The notes beneath the pieces were generated by a model. The model saw nothing but the letters and a program-made list of their open reading frames with translations, did no database searches and was not told the origin of the DNA. A stretch of 64,000 bases of DNA from Halisarca cf. caerulea (lineage: Eukaryota; Porifera; Demospongiae; Chondrillida; Halisarcidae): assembly GCA_963170055.1 (NCBI GenBank), contig CAUJGJ010000195.1, forward strand, positions 1,397,138 to 1,461,137, read 5' to 3'. The first letter of the stretch is position 1; every line of letters begins with the position of its first letter. Below, one piece after another: positions 12,673 to 29,390 of this stretch. The position numbers were made by a program, and so were the translations under genes.

Positions 12673-15425
12673 GTCACAGCTAAATAGCGTCCTACCTCTT
12701 TCCACAGGACCAGGAGTCGGATGTCGCTACATGCTGACTCCAGCATCTGCAAACTTCCATTGGTTGCCAACAATAGCAGCACCGAAGGCTCTTCACTCAA
12801 TACCACCCAGTCCTTATCACCCCAACCAAACGAACAAGAAAGATCTCCTTCTTCATCTTTGACTTCCAAACTGACTGAACAAGAAAGCATCATCTTAGAA
12901 CTTAGACATGAAAAGGATCTTCTGGCAAAGGAGAAGAGCCTTCTTCTTGAAGATGTTGCTTTGAGGGAAACCACCAATGCCTCTCTTCTCAAGCAAGTAG
13001 ATGAGTTGATGAAGGCAAAGACAATCTTGGAGGACAAACTTTATTTGGATGAACTTGCCACTTTGCAGCTGAAGGAGGAGAGAGACACACTTCAGCGACA
13101 ACTGTCTAACATCAGGTCTTCGGAGAGCGAGCTTCAAATGCTGCACAGCAAAGCCGAGGAGGAGCTTCAGCTGCACCGAAGTCAGTATGTGTATGAGGCT
13201 GGAAGGACAGAGGGACTGCAAAGCAAGATTTTACAGTTGGAGGCGATGGTAACAACACTCCAAGAGTCAAAGGAACAGCTTCTAGAACAGTCTGAATTCT
13301 TGAAAGAGAGGAACTTAAGTTTGTTGTCAGAGAAAGACCACCTTATCGCAGAATGTAGGGCTCATGAGGATGAGAGTAGGACTCTTGCTCAGGAGAAGGA
13401 GGTGCTGGTGTCACAGTTGGCTGAGCTTGAAGCTGCTACCAGTGCCAAAAGTGAGCACTATGTAACCATGGAGATGGAGTTGGGGGGATTGAGGAAGAAG
13501 CAGTTGCAATTGGAGAAACTGCTCGAGGATGCCAGCAGGGAACAAGAAGACATGCTTGAAGAGATTACCAAATTGAAATCAAAGAGTACGTCTTCTGAGG
13601 TCGAATGCAATAGATCTAGGAGGGAGGTGATGGAAGAGAAGGAAAAGTCAGAAACTTTGCGTAAATCCTTAGACGAACAGATGCAGTCCTTCACGGCAAT
13701 GTATTCAGGTCTGTTGGCAGTCAGAGATGCTGTGGGCTTGATGAAGCAAGCCCTGTCCATGCCTAACAGGTCGTCTGCTTCAGCGCCTTCAGCTGACACA
13801 GCCAATTCCGCAGTTTTCCTGTCTGTACTGGACGCAGTCAAGATGGACATCCAGGGAGCCCACCAGCATGTGTGTGACTTGCAGTCTGAGTTGGTGGAAG
13901 CTGAGAAGAGTAACATATCACTCCGCGAGGGCCAGGAGCATTTGGAGGATGAAAAACGGCAACTTCTTGTAGAGAGAGACACTCTCAGGGATGAGAACAA
14001 TGTGATGGTCAAGCAGATGCAGGAATTGGAGAAAGAGGTGTACAGTTTGAAGGGACAGGTTGGTAATTTCCGAGCCGAGAAAGAGCAATTGAGTCGACAA
14101 CTGTTGGAGGAGGAAACAGCTCGTAAGGAATCTGCCAGAAAGATGGCAGACCTCAATTCCCAACTGCAAGCAGCAGATATCGAGGGTCAGTCGGCCTTTC
14201 AGAGCAAAATCACAGAGATGGAGGAACAACATTGGATTCTGATAGAACAACTGAAGCAAAGAGATGAGGATATGCGAACATCTATGGAGAACAGCAAGGA
14301 GCTGCAGGCAGACAAGGAGAGCCTACAAAGCCAGCTTTGGGCATTGGAGGAGAAGCACCGCGAGTCATTGCAGCAGGAATGCAGCCGGGCGGAATCTTTG
14401 GAGCTTCGGGTAAAAGAGCTACAGAAGAATCTCTCACAGTGCAAACAAGATTTAGATGATGCTGCGAAGAAGGCTATGGAGTTGGAGCATGGTGCAAAGG
14501 TACTTGAGGAGGAGAAGAAGAATATGGAACTAGAGCTAGATGCAAAGGAACACATGGTGAAAGAGCTGCAGGAGAAACTCCTTCAATGCAATAAGGAATT
14601 AGATGATGCTATGAAGAAGAACATGGAACTGGAGCAAGATGCAAAGGTACTTGAGAAGGAGAAGAAGAATATGGAACTAGAGCTAGATGCTAAGGAACTC
14701 ATAATGAAAGAGCTGCAGGAGAAATTCCTTCAATGTAAAAAGGAATTAGATGATACTGTGAAGAAGTACATGGAACTGGAGCAAGATGCAAAGGTTCTTG
14801 AGAAGGAGAAAGATGAAGCTTTCAAGAAGAAAATGGAACTTGAACGAGATGCAAAAGAGCTTCAGCGATCTGTGGACAGAACGCTGTCAGAAGACCAACG
14901 CGATGGAATAGTCAAGAAAAGGTCAGCCATTTTTGCCACGCTTGATGTTGCACACACTGTGCTGGTTGTTTCTTCATATCCACTCGTGTACAGCAGAACC
15001 TCTACAATCTGACACTCTGTGGGGAGCAAAATTTCATCAGATTGCAGAGGTCGTCGGATTATGGAGTGACTCTTAGCAGACTTTAGTAACATCATATTAT
15101 AGTGATTGTACATCATAACATGGTCAGATTAAAGAGAATGTTGGGTTATTGAGGAGTGAGGTTCCAGAGGTTCCTCTGTGTATTCTGACTGCATGTATGT
15201 TTGAATGCTGGTCAGTACTATACGTACATACGCACTAGATGCATACGTACATACTGTACATCTGTTATGCTGTCCTCCCAACTGACTGTCTCTACTGCAG
15301 GGTGGTCCCCCTTGCCATTAGTGTGTCTGGAGAGTTTTCTGAGATGAATTTGTCGACATCAGAGATCCGTAATCCTGCTCTCACTGACAGTCAATCGTTT
15401 GTCACAATTTCTGTTAAAAGGTGAG

Positions 15426-15479
<54 letters not shown>

Positions 15480-15492
15480 GTGCACGTGTGTG

Positions 15493-15536
<44 letters not shown>

Positions 15537-16227
15537 ACTGTGTGTGTGTGTGTGTGTGCTGTGTGTGTGTGTGCTGTGTGCTGTGTGTGTGTGTGCTGTG
15601 TGTGTGTGTGTGCTGTGTGCTGTGTGTGTGTGTGCTGTGTGCTGTGTGTGTGCGCGTGTGTGTGTGTGTGTGTGTGCATGTGTAATTGCATATGTAATTT
15701 GGCTTGTGTATGTATGTGTACATACAGTATGTACACTACATATACGTATGCACATGTATGACAAACACCCATTCTGTACTGTGCTTGCTAAGAAGTATGT
15801 ACATATGTATTTCTATCTCCCTTGCAGTGTGTGTGTTGGCGATGTAGTCCTGTTCATGGCCCTGAGGAGGGACAGTTCCTCGCATAAGGAGGTCTACATT
15901 GCGGTCACCTTCGACAGCAGGGTCTACTTCCTCGACACTGAGCGTGCGAAGAAATTCGAAGGCAATTTGACCCAGTCGTCCATTGCCTTAGGGAACAGGT
16001 AGATTGATGTAGCTGTCTGTATGTGCATGCACTGTAGGATGCTTCATATACTAACTCAGCTATACCAGACTCTGTATATACAGCAGTATATACATACAAG
16101 GATCATTTGTTACAATAATTGCAACCACTTGGTCTTGAGTGGTCTGTATTGGCAGGCTTTTCTGTACTCAGACACATGTGTACACGTGTATGTGTGTGAG
16201 TGTGAATCTTTGCACGCGTGTGCATGC

Positions 16228-16281
<54 letters not shown>

Positions 16282-17292
16282 TCGTGTGTGCGCAGTGTGT
16301 GTGTGTGAGTTTGTGTGTGTGTGTGTGTGTGTGTTTTATGTACGTACACGTATGAGATGTAGGAGGTTTTATGGATACTTCCGGTCACTGAACTGTTCTA
16401 CCTTCTTCCTTTTCATGTGTGTAAATGTAGTGGCAAGAGGTCCTTCCTTGGCAGAGTTACCCACAAACAGCTCTGTGAAATCCGTAAGGTATGTACTGTA
16501 TGTATGAATGAGCAGACAACTACGCCTTTTGTCAGTTGGTAAGCTGACACAGCTGTATGTACATACAGGCAGGCACATAATATTGTTTGTTAGCATGTTT
16601 GTTCATAAGTTGTAATACACACCCACTACTGTACAGATGTATGTATGTACATACCGTACATGTGTGAGCACCTCTCTATATTATATGTATGGTATGATAC
16701 ATATGTACATGTGTGCAAACTCTTACATACACAAGAGATACATCAGTAGTACATTAGTACTTCTGTTGAGAGACCACCTTTAGGAGCATATTATGTGAAA
16801 CGTGGTTTTTCAAAAGGTATGGTCTCCAGTGAGGGATACGTACAGTAGTGGGTGCCTTTATAGTAGCCTCTGACTATTGGCCACCCCAGGTTAGATAAGA
16901 TCCCTTGATCCTCTGATCCCTTGATGCTCTGATCCCCTGATCCCCTGATCCCCTGATTCACTGATCCCCTGATCTCTTGACCCGCTGATCCCCTGATCTC
17001 CTGATCTGCTGATCCCCTGATCCCTTGATCCCCTGATAATATAGGACATGCGTACATTTATACACATAATGTACATACATGGGTTCATTTAGTATAGTGC
17101 CTGAATGTTTGGCTTTTATTCCTATTGAATTTGACTGTGTATAGTTAACTTATTTCATATCTTTATTTATCCCCCCCCCCCCCTCCCCACTGCCTGCAGT
17201 CTGACAATAGGTTGGGTGTCCCTGTCGGCACCAAGGTGTACCGACTGCACGCCGAGGAGTGCTTTTTAGTGCCATACACGAAACCACTCTAG
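1257..17292 (+). CDS. RB1CC1: RB1-inducible coiled-coil protein 1 (FIP200/ATG11-like autophagy scaffold)
   Basis: FIP200 scaffolds the ULK1 autophagy-initiation complex. My model has 19 exons: 1257-1327, 1394-1520, 2095-2176, 2413-2480, 3190-3305, 3572-3815, 4182-4236, 4836-4951, 5432-5550, 6090-6155, 6512-6598, 6983-7082, 11356-11496, 12229-12335, 12708-14921, 15301-15420, 15828-15998, 16431-16488, 17200-17292; phases agree throughout and give 1384 residues (human about 1594). The N-terminus [12 protein letters not shown] and [14 protein letters not shown] match the ubiquitin-like start of FIP200. Exon 6 contains [15 protein letters not shown], matching the conserved LLDWINVQD segment. Exon 15 encodes about 700 residues of coiled coil with near-repeats of ELDAKEL-type heptads. 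The last four exons form the C-terminal Claw domain ([13 protein letters not shown] ... [12 protein letters not shown]), which binds cargo receptors. The human-like order of every block makes orthology very likely. The intron between exons 12 and 13 hosts a transposon. Confidence 0.93.
2293..2339. repeat. (CA)n microsatellite
   Basis: CA dinucleotide tract with one TA interruption in RB1CC1 intron 3, followed by TACGTACGTAC-type alternation. Confidence 0.95.
2786..2964. repeat. Alternating purine-pyrimidine tract: ACATATGTAC/ACGTAC repeats then (CA)n
   Basis: About 95 bases of CATA, CATATG, GTAC and ACGT words run directly into (CA)n with CG interruptions. Nearly every step alternates purine and pyrimidine, the pattern that favours Z-DNA. 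It lies in RB1CC1 intron 4. Confidence 0.85.
3898..4122. repeat. (CA)n with CAAA interruptions
   Basis: Long CA tract in RB1CC1 intron 6, repeatedly interrupted by AAACA and TACA. Cys-Val or Thr-His reading frames across it are artefacts of the repeat. Confidence 0.95.
4269..4694. mobile_element. Pogo/Tigger-like MITE, CAGTARAACC termini
   Basis: The 5' end CAGTAGAACCTCACAA is matched in inverted orientation at the 3' end (CAGTAAAACCTCACAA on the other strand), 15 of 16 bases. The 426-bp body has no open frame of note. CAGT(R)RAACC termini are typical of pogo/Tigger-type elements; TA flanks the left end but the right flank reads CA, so the target duplication is not clean. Confidence 0.65.
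5015..5382. repeat. Long (CA)n compound microsatellite
   Basis: Over 300 bases of CA with GTACA, GCGCA and TCA interruptions in RB1CC1 intron 8, ending about 50 bases before exon 9. Confidence 0.95.
5990..6065. repeat. (CA)n microsatellite
   Basis: Pure CA tract of about 75 bases, 25 bases upstream of RB1CC1 exon 10. Confidence 0.95.
6674..6860. repeat. (GT)n microsatellite
   Basis: GT tract with TATG, TTTG and CTGT interruptions in RB1CC1 intron 11. Confidence 0.95.
7607..9658 (-). CDS. Transposase-like protein, 683 aa, unclassified RNase H-like family
   Basis: An uninterrupted frame with ATG at 9656-9658. The N-terminus is very basic with Arg/Lys-rich repeats ([20 protein letters not shown]), resembling a DNA-binding segment. 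A Cys pair CPRC follows near residue 270. The core contains [11 protein letters not shown] (around residue 355), [31 protein letters not shown] and [19 protein letters not shown]; acidic residues in VDFSEN and FSDG are spaced like the first two catalytic aspartates of DDE/RNase H-fold enzymes. The C-terminus ([17 protein letters not shown]) looks like a small Tudor/SH3-type barrel. I recall similar uncharacterised proteins widespread in cnidarians, sponges and fish, but cannot name the superfamily. Function as a transposase is inferred from intactness, copy context and flanking motif repeats. Confidence 0.75.
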   Translation of the reverse strand: MSSARERQAKRRARIKANAEVYEAYLQKDRERKQLQRESTRASMSKEQLEEHHMKERIRMRNYRLRISSKTADTSQGTPYRSRQALGKALKRLQHSLPSSPRKQRFVVEKLARSVGVPVDTPSTSGQTSVSSSSQETAALVQSFYTSDDISWQAPGRKDRVIIRETTSDGTKDKSTLQIRYMMMSLREAHEKFTEENSTTKISLSKFCELRPPNVKLFEKLPHQVCLCSYHENVRLLLVALKEHTSLNVEFAAFVQQVTCDANLKECMTRECPRCATLIDEFTPSNKSTTVQYYQWKSTDNRVEKIANTDTVEKIFDELKKQRNPFLLHTHVKRKQAASFDYLKSSCDGTSIVLQVDFSENATIASQREVQAAHWHHAQVTLFTSHAWIDNLTSSSIVVISDDLTHSKHSIFAFMQCIFRNLTTKFSNIKTVNVFSDGPTSQFKQRFLFSNLHSWEQEHSFNIIWNFFATSHGKGVVDGIGGTLKRAVWRNIRAEKNHITSPQEYATLAKELCPNVTVEYIPKSDIDKESAFLDAKWERVVAVPRTHRLHCIKPLGADKVKVADTSDEKDENFRVCQIRKPTVTEPVPLMNSQNSGNLVTPPAVLNLTIGQWVVVKYEGNEFPGEVACIEESDVEVNVMHRSVNAWKWPRIEDKIFYPKRNVLRVIRPPSVAGNRGQFVFEDI
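10028..10063. repeat. Palindromic pair of the transposon motif
   Basis: Two 16-base copies of the GTGACGGAYGTACAAG motif face each other across four bases, with two mismatches between arms. Likely a binding site for a dimeric transposase; this is inferred. Confidence 0.75.
10665..10850. repeat. Poly-C/poly-G rich repeat
   Basis: Contains a G-rich block at about 10677-10695 followed by C runs at about 10700-10715 and 10791-10807, with recurring GCCCCCCCTG words. Probably an old interspersed repeat; no coding role. Confidence 0.7.
10956..11278. mobile_element. MITE with internal tandem repeats, CAGTGGAACC termini
   Basis: The left end (CTGTGGAACCCCTCTATTCC) and the inverted right end (CAGTGGAACCCCTCTAATCC) match well. 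Between 11080 and 11275 a unit of about 32-36 bases built on AGGGGTCTGGATTAGAGG is repeated about six times. It ends about 80 bases before RB1CC1 exon 13. Confidence 0.7.
12616..12671. repeat. (GT)n microsatellite
   Basis: Pure GT tract ending 36 bases before RB1CC1 exon 15. Confidence 0.95.
14995..15178. mobile_element. Degenerate CAGNRGAACCTCT element
   Basis: Begins with CAGCAGAACCTCTACAATCT just downstream of RB1CC1 exon 15 and ends in an inverted GGTTCCTCTG. The internal text about TCTGACAC and TCGGATTATGGAGTGAC resembles the element remnant at 29299-29395. Ends are approximate. Confidence 0.45.
15431..15682. repeat. (GT)n with CTGTGTG higher-order units
   Basis: GT tract beginning 11 bases after RB1CC1 exon 16; the distal half consists of TGTGTGTGTGCTGTGTGC-like units repeated several times. 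Confidence 0.95.
16228..16335. repeat. (GT)n microsatellite
   Basis: GT tract with GCGCA and GAGT interruptions in RB1CC1 intron 17. Confidence 0.95.
16893..17041. repeat. GATCCCCT minisatellite
   Basis: A unit of 9-10 bases, CTGATCCCCT with variants, is repeated about fifteen times in RB1CC1 intron 18. Confidence 0.9.
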
Positions 17293-18077
17293 TGGTGTGA
17301 ACAAGATTTTTACTATTTCAAGATGTTCTTCTGGAGGTGCAGGATGTCGTGGCATTGTTTTATGCGAGAGACGTAACTGTATAAATTTTGATGTAAATAG
17401 CTCTATATTTTGTATATAATTGCAATTGCATGTGTAATGCTTTTGCGTGTCTGCTGCACCCGCAACAGTGTAAGGTGGTTTGTGGTACAGTCGTCACCTT
17501 GCATGGGACCTTGTGTATGACTGCTTTGCGAGCCCAGCCTAGCTCCTGGCCGAGAATCTTAGTTCTAGCAGCTGCAGGCCAGCACAATAGATTATGTCAT
17601 TAAATAAAACTAATGCACATGCATGTACAGCTATTACAGATGGGCTCTGATTGATGTGCACTATCACTCCATCTGTCTGCAGTGTATGGTTGATGTGTAC
17701 TATATGTACACGTCTGTTACCCAACACCCCATGCATGCAATAATCCTACATAATAATAATAATAATCATCACTGGTCATAGCCAGAACGGCCCTTGACCT
17801 CATGCAGCAGAATAAATCATTACATCCTGCATATTCCTATAGTTTGACCATCAATCGTCTAAGGGGCATTGTCTAATTAGACCTTAATTACTAAGAATCA
17901 CTCACGCAATAATCTCTCTGCCTGTCTAATTAGACATCAAAGGAGCGTCAAATATAAGGGAGTTCTCATGCACTGGATGTATGTACACTATATATATGCA
18001 TGTACTATATGCATAATTATATGTATGTAAATGTACATAATAGTGCAAGTGTAATAGAATATGCATGCCAAATCCAG

Positions 18078-18131
<54 letters not shown>

Positions 18132-18306
18132 TATATTATACGTAATTAATGTGCATATTGCTCTTTTTAGGAATGATTTTGCAATTATTAATTTTCTTAC
18201 ACATTTAACATTTGAAAACTAAATAAATGCTGCACATCCACACACCTATAACTTGCTGGCTATGTAGAATATCATAATTACACTAATTCATCACACAAGG
18301 GATTGT
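17293..18306. other. Intergenic region between RB1CC1 and ARPC5 3' ends
   Basis: This kilobase lies between two converging genes. An AATAAA at about 17602 could serve RB1CC1. A (TA)n tract occupies about 18083-18130. A pair of TCTAATTAGAC words at 17872 and 17927 brackets about 50 bases. No gene is visible. Confidence 0.6.
18083..18130. repeat. (TA)n microsatellite
   Basis: Pure TA alternation of about 46 bases. Confidence 0.95.
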
Positions 18307-19209
<903 letters not shown>

Positions 19210-19296
19210 TTTATCTCCTCTCTCTCCGTTCTCTTTCCAAATATGGACTGGTAAGTTGATGCACGGGTCAGAGGGCGTTAAATGCTCTTTACTGGG

Positions 19297-19484
19297 TAGT
19301 CTCGTACCCAGACCCACTTCCGCCCGCCATTTTATTCCTTTCGCGCTTACGATCATGATTAGAATACATATCACATGTAAGTCACGAGGTCTTGCGCAAC
19401 TTTTACCCCACGAACATCCAGTACCAGACCCACCTTCTCGCCCAAATAAAATGGTGGGCGGAAGTGGGTCTGGGTACGAGACTA
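19297..19484. mobile_element. Mutator-like MITE in the ARPC5/TGS1 promoter
   Basis: Two 40-base inverted arms (19297-19336 and 19445-19484) differ at one position and start TAGTCTCGTACCCAGACC. The element is flanked on both sides by TTTACTGGG (19288-19296 and 19485-19493), a perfect 9-bp target duplication. Long arms plus a 9-bp duplication fit Mutator-like elements. It begins 88 bases from the ARPC5 start codon and therefore sits in the shared 5' region. Each arm carries AAAATGG(C/T)GGG, a YY1-like word. Confidence 0.9.
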
Positions 19485-19760
19485 TTTACTGGGCTGCTAT
19501 TTCCTGCTAGGGGCGCTTGTTTGCAAACGCTACCTCAACGTTTGGAGCGAGTCGACTACCAGCAGCTGAGTAGATGTGTTCCAATCATTCAAGACTCGGT
19601 TCCATCGAATTCGGTGAACCTTGCAATTCTGTATGCTTTCTTTCTAGGAATATATTCAAGTCAGTTTTTGTTAATCACACGGTGTGCTGTTTTTTGTTCT
19701 TCTGTTTGTATACTGAACTCATATCATTATTTTTTGATCTATTCTTCTAATATATTTTAG

Positions 19761-25431
<5,671 letters not shown>

Positions 25432-25442
25432 TTTTATAATAC

Positions 25443-25550
25443 ACAGAATTGCAAGTGCATGGAGCTAGCTAGTCTAGCCGCTAGCCCCGTACTTTTCCTC
25501 CCGCCCGCGGGGCTAGCAGCTAGACTAGGAGCTAGCTGGCCAATTCTGTT
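25443..25550. repeat. Large imperfect palindrome just downstream of TGS1
   Basis: Starts 11 bases after the TGS1 stop codon. Nested inverted arms include ACAGAATTG/CAATTCTGT at the outside and AGTCTAGC..CTAGCCCC / GGGGCTAGC..GCTAGACT inside, around a C/T-rich loop. It would lie in the 3' UTR and could fold in RNA or form a cruciform. Confidence 0.75.
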
Positions 25551-25816
25551 TTGTATGTGACTCTCTCGTATTCATACATAATATTATGTGCACAAAATGT
25601 ACTAACACATGCAACTCGATATTCCAGTACATTCACACATCATGCACACTATGTACTCGTGCAATTGATTGACAGCTGCTATGTGTGCAAAACAGGTATA
25701 CGTAGCCGTGCTCATAGCCATATAATTACATGTGGGAGGTAATAAAACTGGGAAGTGTATATTAATATTAAAAATGCAACATTGAGATGAGTGCACATTT
25801 GCATTAAGTTCAGATT

Positions 25817-26056
25817 TCAAGAAGATTCCTTTTTCAATTCTTCATCCTGACTGTTCTCTTCATGATCAGCTTGTCCACAGTTTTCACATACTTTTTCGCG
25901 GTTTTCTTCCTCTTCTCGTACTTTTTGGTTTGCTCTGTATTTCTTTAACCAGTTTCCAAGATATTCCACCGGGTCAGCCGGTTTTACAGCTACTAGTTCA
26001 GCGAGACCTTGAGTTAAGGCCTCACCTACTGTTTCAGTCACGTATTTGGCCTCCAT
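25817..26056 (-). CDS. Small DPY30-motif protein (DYDC-like), 79 aa
   Basis: A single-exon frame with ATG at 26054-26056. Residues 10-45 (ALTQGLAELVAVKPADPVEY then LGNWLKKYRAN) match the DPY30 dimerisation motif as found in DYDC1/DYDC2 (LTQGLAEVARVRPVDPIEYL). DPY30/RIIa-fold dimers dock on amphipathic helices, in COMPASS complexes or in ciliary radial spokes; the spelling is nearer to the DYDC group. The tail is highly charged with one CENC pair. An upstream in-frame TTG extension to 26110 has no ATG, so I use the internal ATG. It is head to head with ZFAND4, 124 bases apart. Confidence 0.78.
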   Translation of the reverse strand: MEAKYVTETVGEALTQGLAELVAVKPADPVEYLGNWLKKYRANQKVREEEENREKVCENCGQADHEENSQDEELKKESS

Positions 26057-26180
26057 TTTGTCTTGTGTCTGTGTGGTACAGTTGCCATGGTTATCCTCCT
26101 CGACACCCAATAGATGTCTGCCAAAAACCGGATTTTCGCGGATATTGGATTAGCTTTCTTCTTCGTGTGGTCTTGAGGCG
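26057..26180. promoter_or_regulatory. Bidirectional promoter, DPY30-motif gene / ZFAND4
   Basis: The two divergent start codons are 124 bases apart. No TATA box is seen. Confidence 0.55.
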
Positions 26181-28326
26181 ATGGCAGAAGACACAGAAGT
26201 AGATATATCCATTGAAACGCTCACAGGAACTATCTATGAACTAAGAATAAGTATATTTGAAACAATTTTAGGAATCAAAGCTCGAATTCAACGATTAGAA
26301 GGTTTGTTTATCCCTTGTACGGCGGGACACAATACATTGTCTATGGTGATAGCAAGGGTGACCTAATACTTGTTTCTCTAGGCCTACCGGTGTACCAACA
26401 GGTCCTCGTATACAGCAACCAAGTTTTGAGTGACGACCTGTGCTTGCTAGAATGCGGGTGAGTTAGGAATATCAGAGCATGTCTACACGCTCGTATTTAT
26501 CACAGTCTTCCATGTTTGCAGTGTCATCGATGGCTCGCGCATGCAGCTGATTGTGGCTATGAGAGGAGGACCAGTTCAGACTGCTTCAGGTGTGTGCAGT
26601 GTTAGACAGCTAGTTGGCTCAGGGTCACATTAACAAGGCATGTGTGGTAAAATCACAATATTTCAGCTTGCTTGCTGAGTGATATAATGTTACATTTGAG
26701 CACAAGTGAATAAAAATATTAGACAGTGGAAACTGATCACAAAGAACACTCTTACGATGAACTTCTGCATAAAGTGAATAGTTTCATGTGACCCAGTTAA
26801 TGTTCTACTATGATATTTTAACTGGTTATAGTAAATCAATTTCTGATATAGGGAAGAATTTTCGGTGTCCCCTGTGATTTGTTATAATGAGACTCCACTG
26901 TATTGACATTGTGTGCTGAGTGCAGTCTGCTATTGGTTATGTATGTGTATATATACCAGTTATTTCAGATGAATTCAGTGAAATTCGGTACGACGAGGAC
27001 GAGGAAGAAGTCACCATTCCTTTCATCTTGTATGGGTGAGTGTGCGAGTCTGGCTATGTGAGACTATGCTGGGGCCTATATGTGGTTGTGTTGATATGTA
27101 GGTGGGAGTAGGTGCACAGACGATGACTGTTGCCACAAGTACACGTAATGTTGTACATACACTACCTATTGCACAATGCATTTCGAAGATTGTCCAAGTA
27201 TACCAACCTCTAGTATGATAACCTGTGCATTGTAACACTGGTGTGGGTGTGGGTGGGTTGGTGGGTGTGTCTGCATATTTATACAATTCATATGTATACG
27301 TAAGTTGTATTTCTCTGGTGTTATGCGATAGGTTAAAGCAAATATGCAGTTATGTATAGAGTGATTAGTTGTGCTTTTGATGTTGAGGTACAAACGACTG
27401 CTCTAGTGCATGTGTTAATGCTGTGTACTTGTCCACACCACAGGAGCAGGGACGGCAAGACCATGGCCCTGGGCAGCATGGCCACCAGCAAAGACCAGGA
27501 CCAGCAGTACGTGTACAGTGTACCATCTGGGTGTAGATTCATTGGTTGTTTATGTGGTTATGTTGTTTGTTGACTTTTCAGGAGGCATAAATCAATTGCG
27601 AGTTCGAGACCATCGACTGTGATGCGTCAGGAAAGAGAAGCAATGCAGGCAAAGGTCGACAGGTTAAAGGGCCAACTGAAGGAGATGAAGAGGTGGCGTT
27701 CGCATCAATCTCTTGCAAGAAGGAATCTGCTACAGGCCAAAGCATCACCAGAGATGACCACACATCGATCCTTTGAGCACTTACCAACGGTACATACATA
27801 CATATGTGCATACATGTATCTGTAGTACATGTAGTCTTTACATTGTACAGTATGTGCAGAGTCGTGATTTCCTGTGTATGTGTGTATTGTCTTACTGATA
27901 GTTGGCAGATACCATGTTAGATACCATGTATGCTTTAATTTTCGCAGGGTATATACGTATATATTTTGTGAATTTTGGGTTTTCATGATTTTCGTATTTT
28001 ATATTCACGGACGGCCATGTTTTGCCATTGCACAAGAGCCCAATCCAAATTTTCACAGGTGTAAACTACATCACAGATGGCTTCCAATTGGTGAATATAA
28101 AACCACGCAAGAATTGTACACGGTGGATAGTTGAACGTGATTAGAGAGTGCCTCTTTGTAAAGTTGCAATGGATGTTTCTTGATGTTGTGATGGATTCCA
28201 ACATAAACACATGAGTAAAGTAGAATATGATGTATACATTGTAATGTGTATGTGCAATATATTGTCCTGGAATCTGAATGTAAACATGCTAAAGCACACA
28301 CACGCGCGTGCGCGCGCACGCACACA

Positions 28327-28375
<49 letters not shown>

Positions 28376-28560
28376 GCTATATATGCATTTGAATTACATA
28401 ACATGTGATTCAGCTTTATTTTCTGTTCTGTGTTAGATTCCTGAGAAGCGACCAAATGTTACATGTCAACCAAGTGGATCCAGGAGGAGAACGGGACGTT
28501 GTGACGAGTGTGGGAAAAAGACTGGGATAGCTACTGTTTTTCCTTGCAGGTATGTGGATG

Positions 28561-28599
<39 letters not shown>

Positions 28600-28661
28600 T
28601 GTGTGTGTGTTTGTGTGTGTGTGTGCGTACGCGCGCGCGTGTGTGTGTGTGTGTGCGTACG

Positions 28662-28699
<38 letters not shown>

Positions 28700-28933
28700 A
28701 AACATTAATTTTTGTCTGGTCCTGAGCCATGCAGTTTGAATTTGTGAGATTGTACTGTATCTACTGTACTGCACGTCTACCTTTACATCCTACATAGATG
28801 TGGAGGGACCTTCTGTACCAAGCACAGATATGCCGAGTGTCATCGCTGTTCATTTGACTACAAAACGGCCGGGAAGAAAATCCTCACAAGGGAAAATCCC
28901 GTTGTAACTGCACCAAAACTACCCAAAATATGA
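26181..28933 (+). CDS. ZFAND4: AN1-type zinc finger and ubiquitin domain protein 4
   Basis: Exons 26181-26301, 26382-26457, 26522-26589, 26969-27035, 27444-27506, 27582-27789, 28437-28549, 28798-28933; phases agree, 283 residues. Residues 8-80 form a ubiquitin-like domain ([20 protein letters not shown] ... LIVAMRGGP) that matches human ZFAND4, including the diagnostic AMRGGP end. The middle has [17 protein letters not shown] and a Lys/Arg-rich coiled stretch. The C-terminus carries a complete AN1 zinc finger, CDECGKK ... [19 protein letters not shown], and ends [12 protein letters not shown], nearly identical to human NPVVNAPKLPKI. Function is poorly known; AN1/ubiquitin proteins are linked to protein quality control. 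Compared with the human protein (about 727 aa), the long disordered middle is missing. Confidence 0.93.
27921..28075 (-). mobile_element. MITE with TACCATAT termini, copy 2 (inverted)
   Basis: Reads as the reverse complement of the inner and right part of 22388-22582, including the CAATGGCAAAACATGGCCG block. Lies in ZFAND4 intron 6; far end not delimited. Confidence 0.65.
28558..28700. repeat. (GT)n with GCGTACGCGCG interruptions
   Basis: GT tract starting within 15 bases of the ZFAND4 exon 7 donor. A related CA/CG tract with a GA run is at 28296-28374. Confidence 0.93.
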
Positions 28934-29390
28934 TCACCCTTTGTCATGTTTAGCACAGCTTTTATTTAATTTTTTCATTGTAAATATGTACACGTGTGTT
29001 TGGTTTTATACTTAAATTATATATAATTTCTTCAGCTGATTTTGCTGTTGCAGATTTACCCTGTAATTGCTGGACTGCAATAAGGACTCTGGTTAGCGTG
29101 AATCCCTGGAACCAGAAAATCACATTACATGTGGTCTTTCATAATGCACTTCACAGAATTAATATAATATATAATTTCACAGAATTTCACAGGATTTGCT
29201 TATGACATTGTATCCATGCAATGGGTAGAAGTTGGTAGGGAAAAACTACTTCATTTTATCCAAAATCTCTGTGTTTTAGTTAAGTGGTCTCTGTTCAGTG
29301 AAACCTCTGTCATCCTACACCCAATGGGACTTGAAGAAAGTGTCGTATTAGGCTCCAGGTTGTCAGATTACAGAGTGACTGTTAATATTA

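Noticed and set aside
14922..15012. Extension of RB1CC1 exon 15 to the stop at 15012
   Set aside because: A good donor at 14922 joins exon 16 in phase and restores the FIP200 Claw domain; the extension has no similarity.
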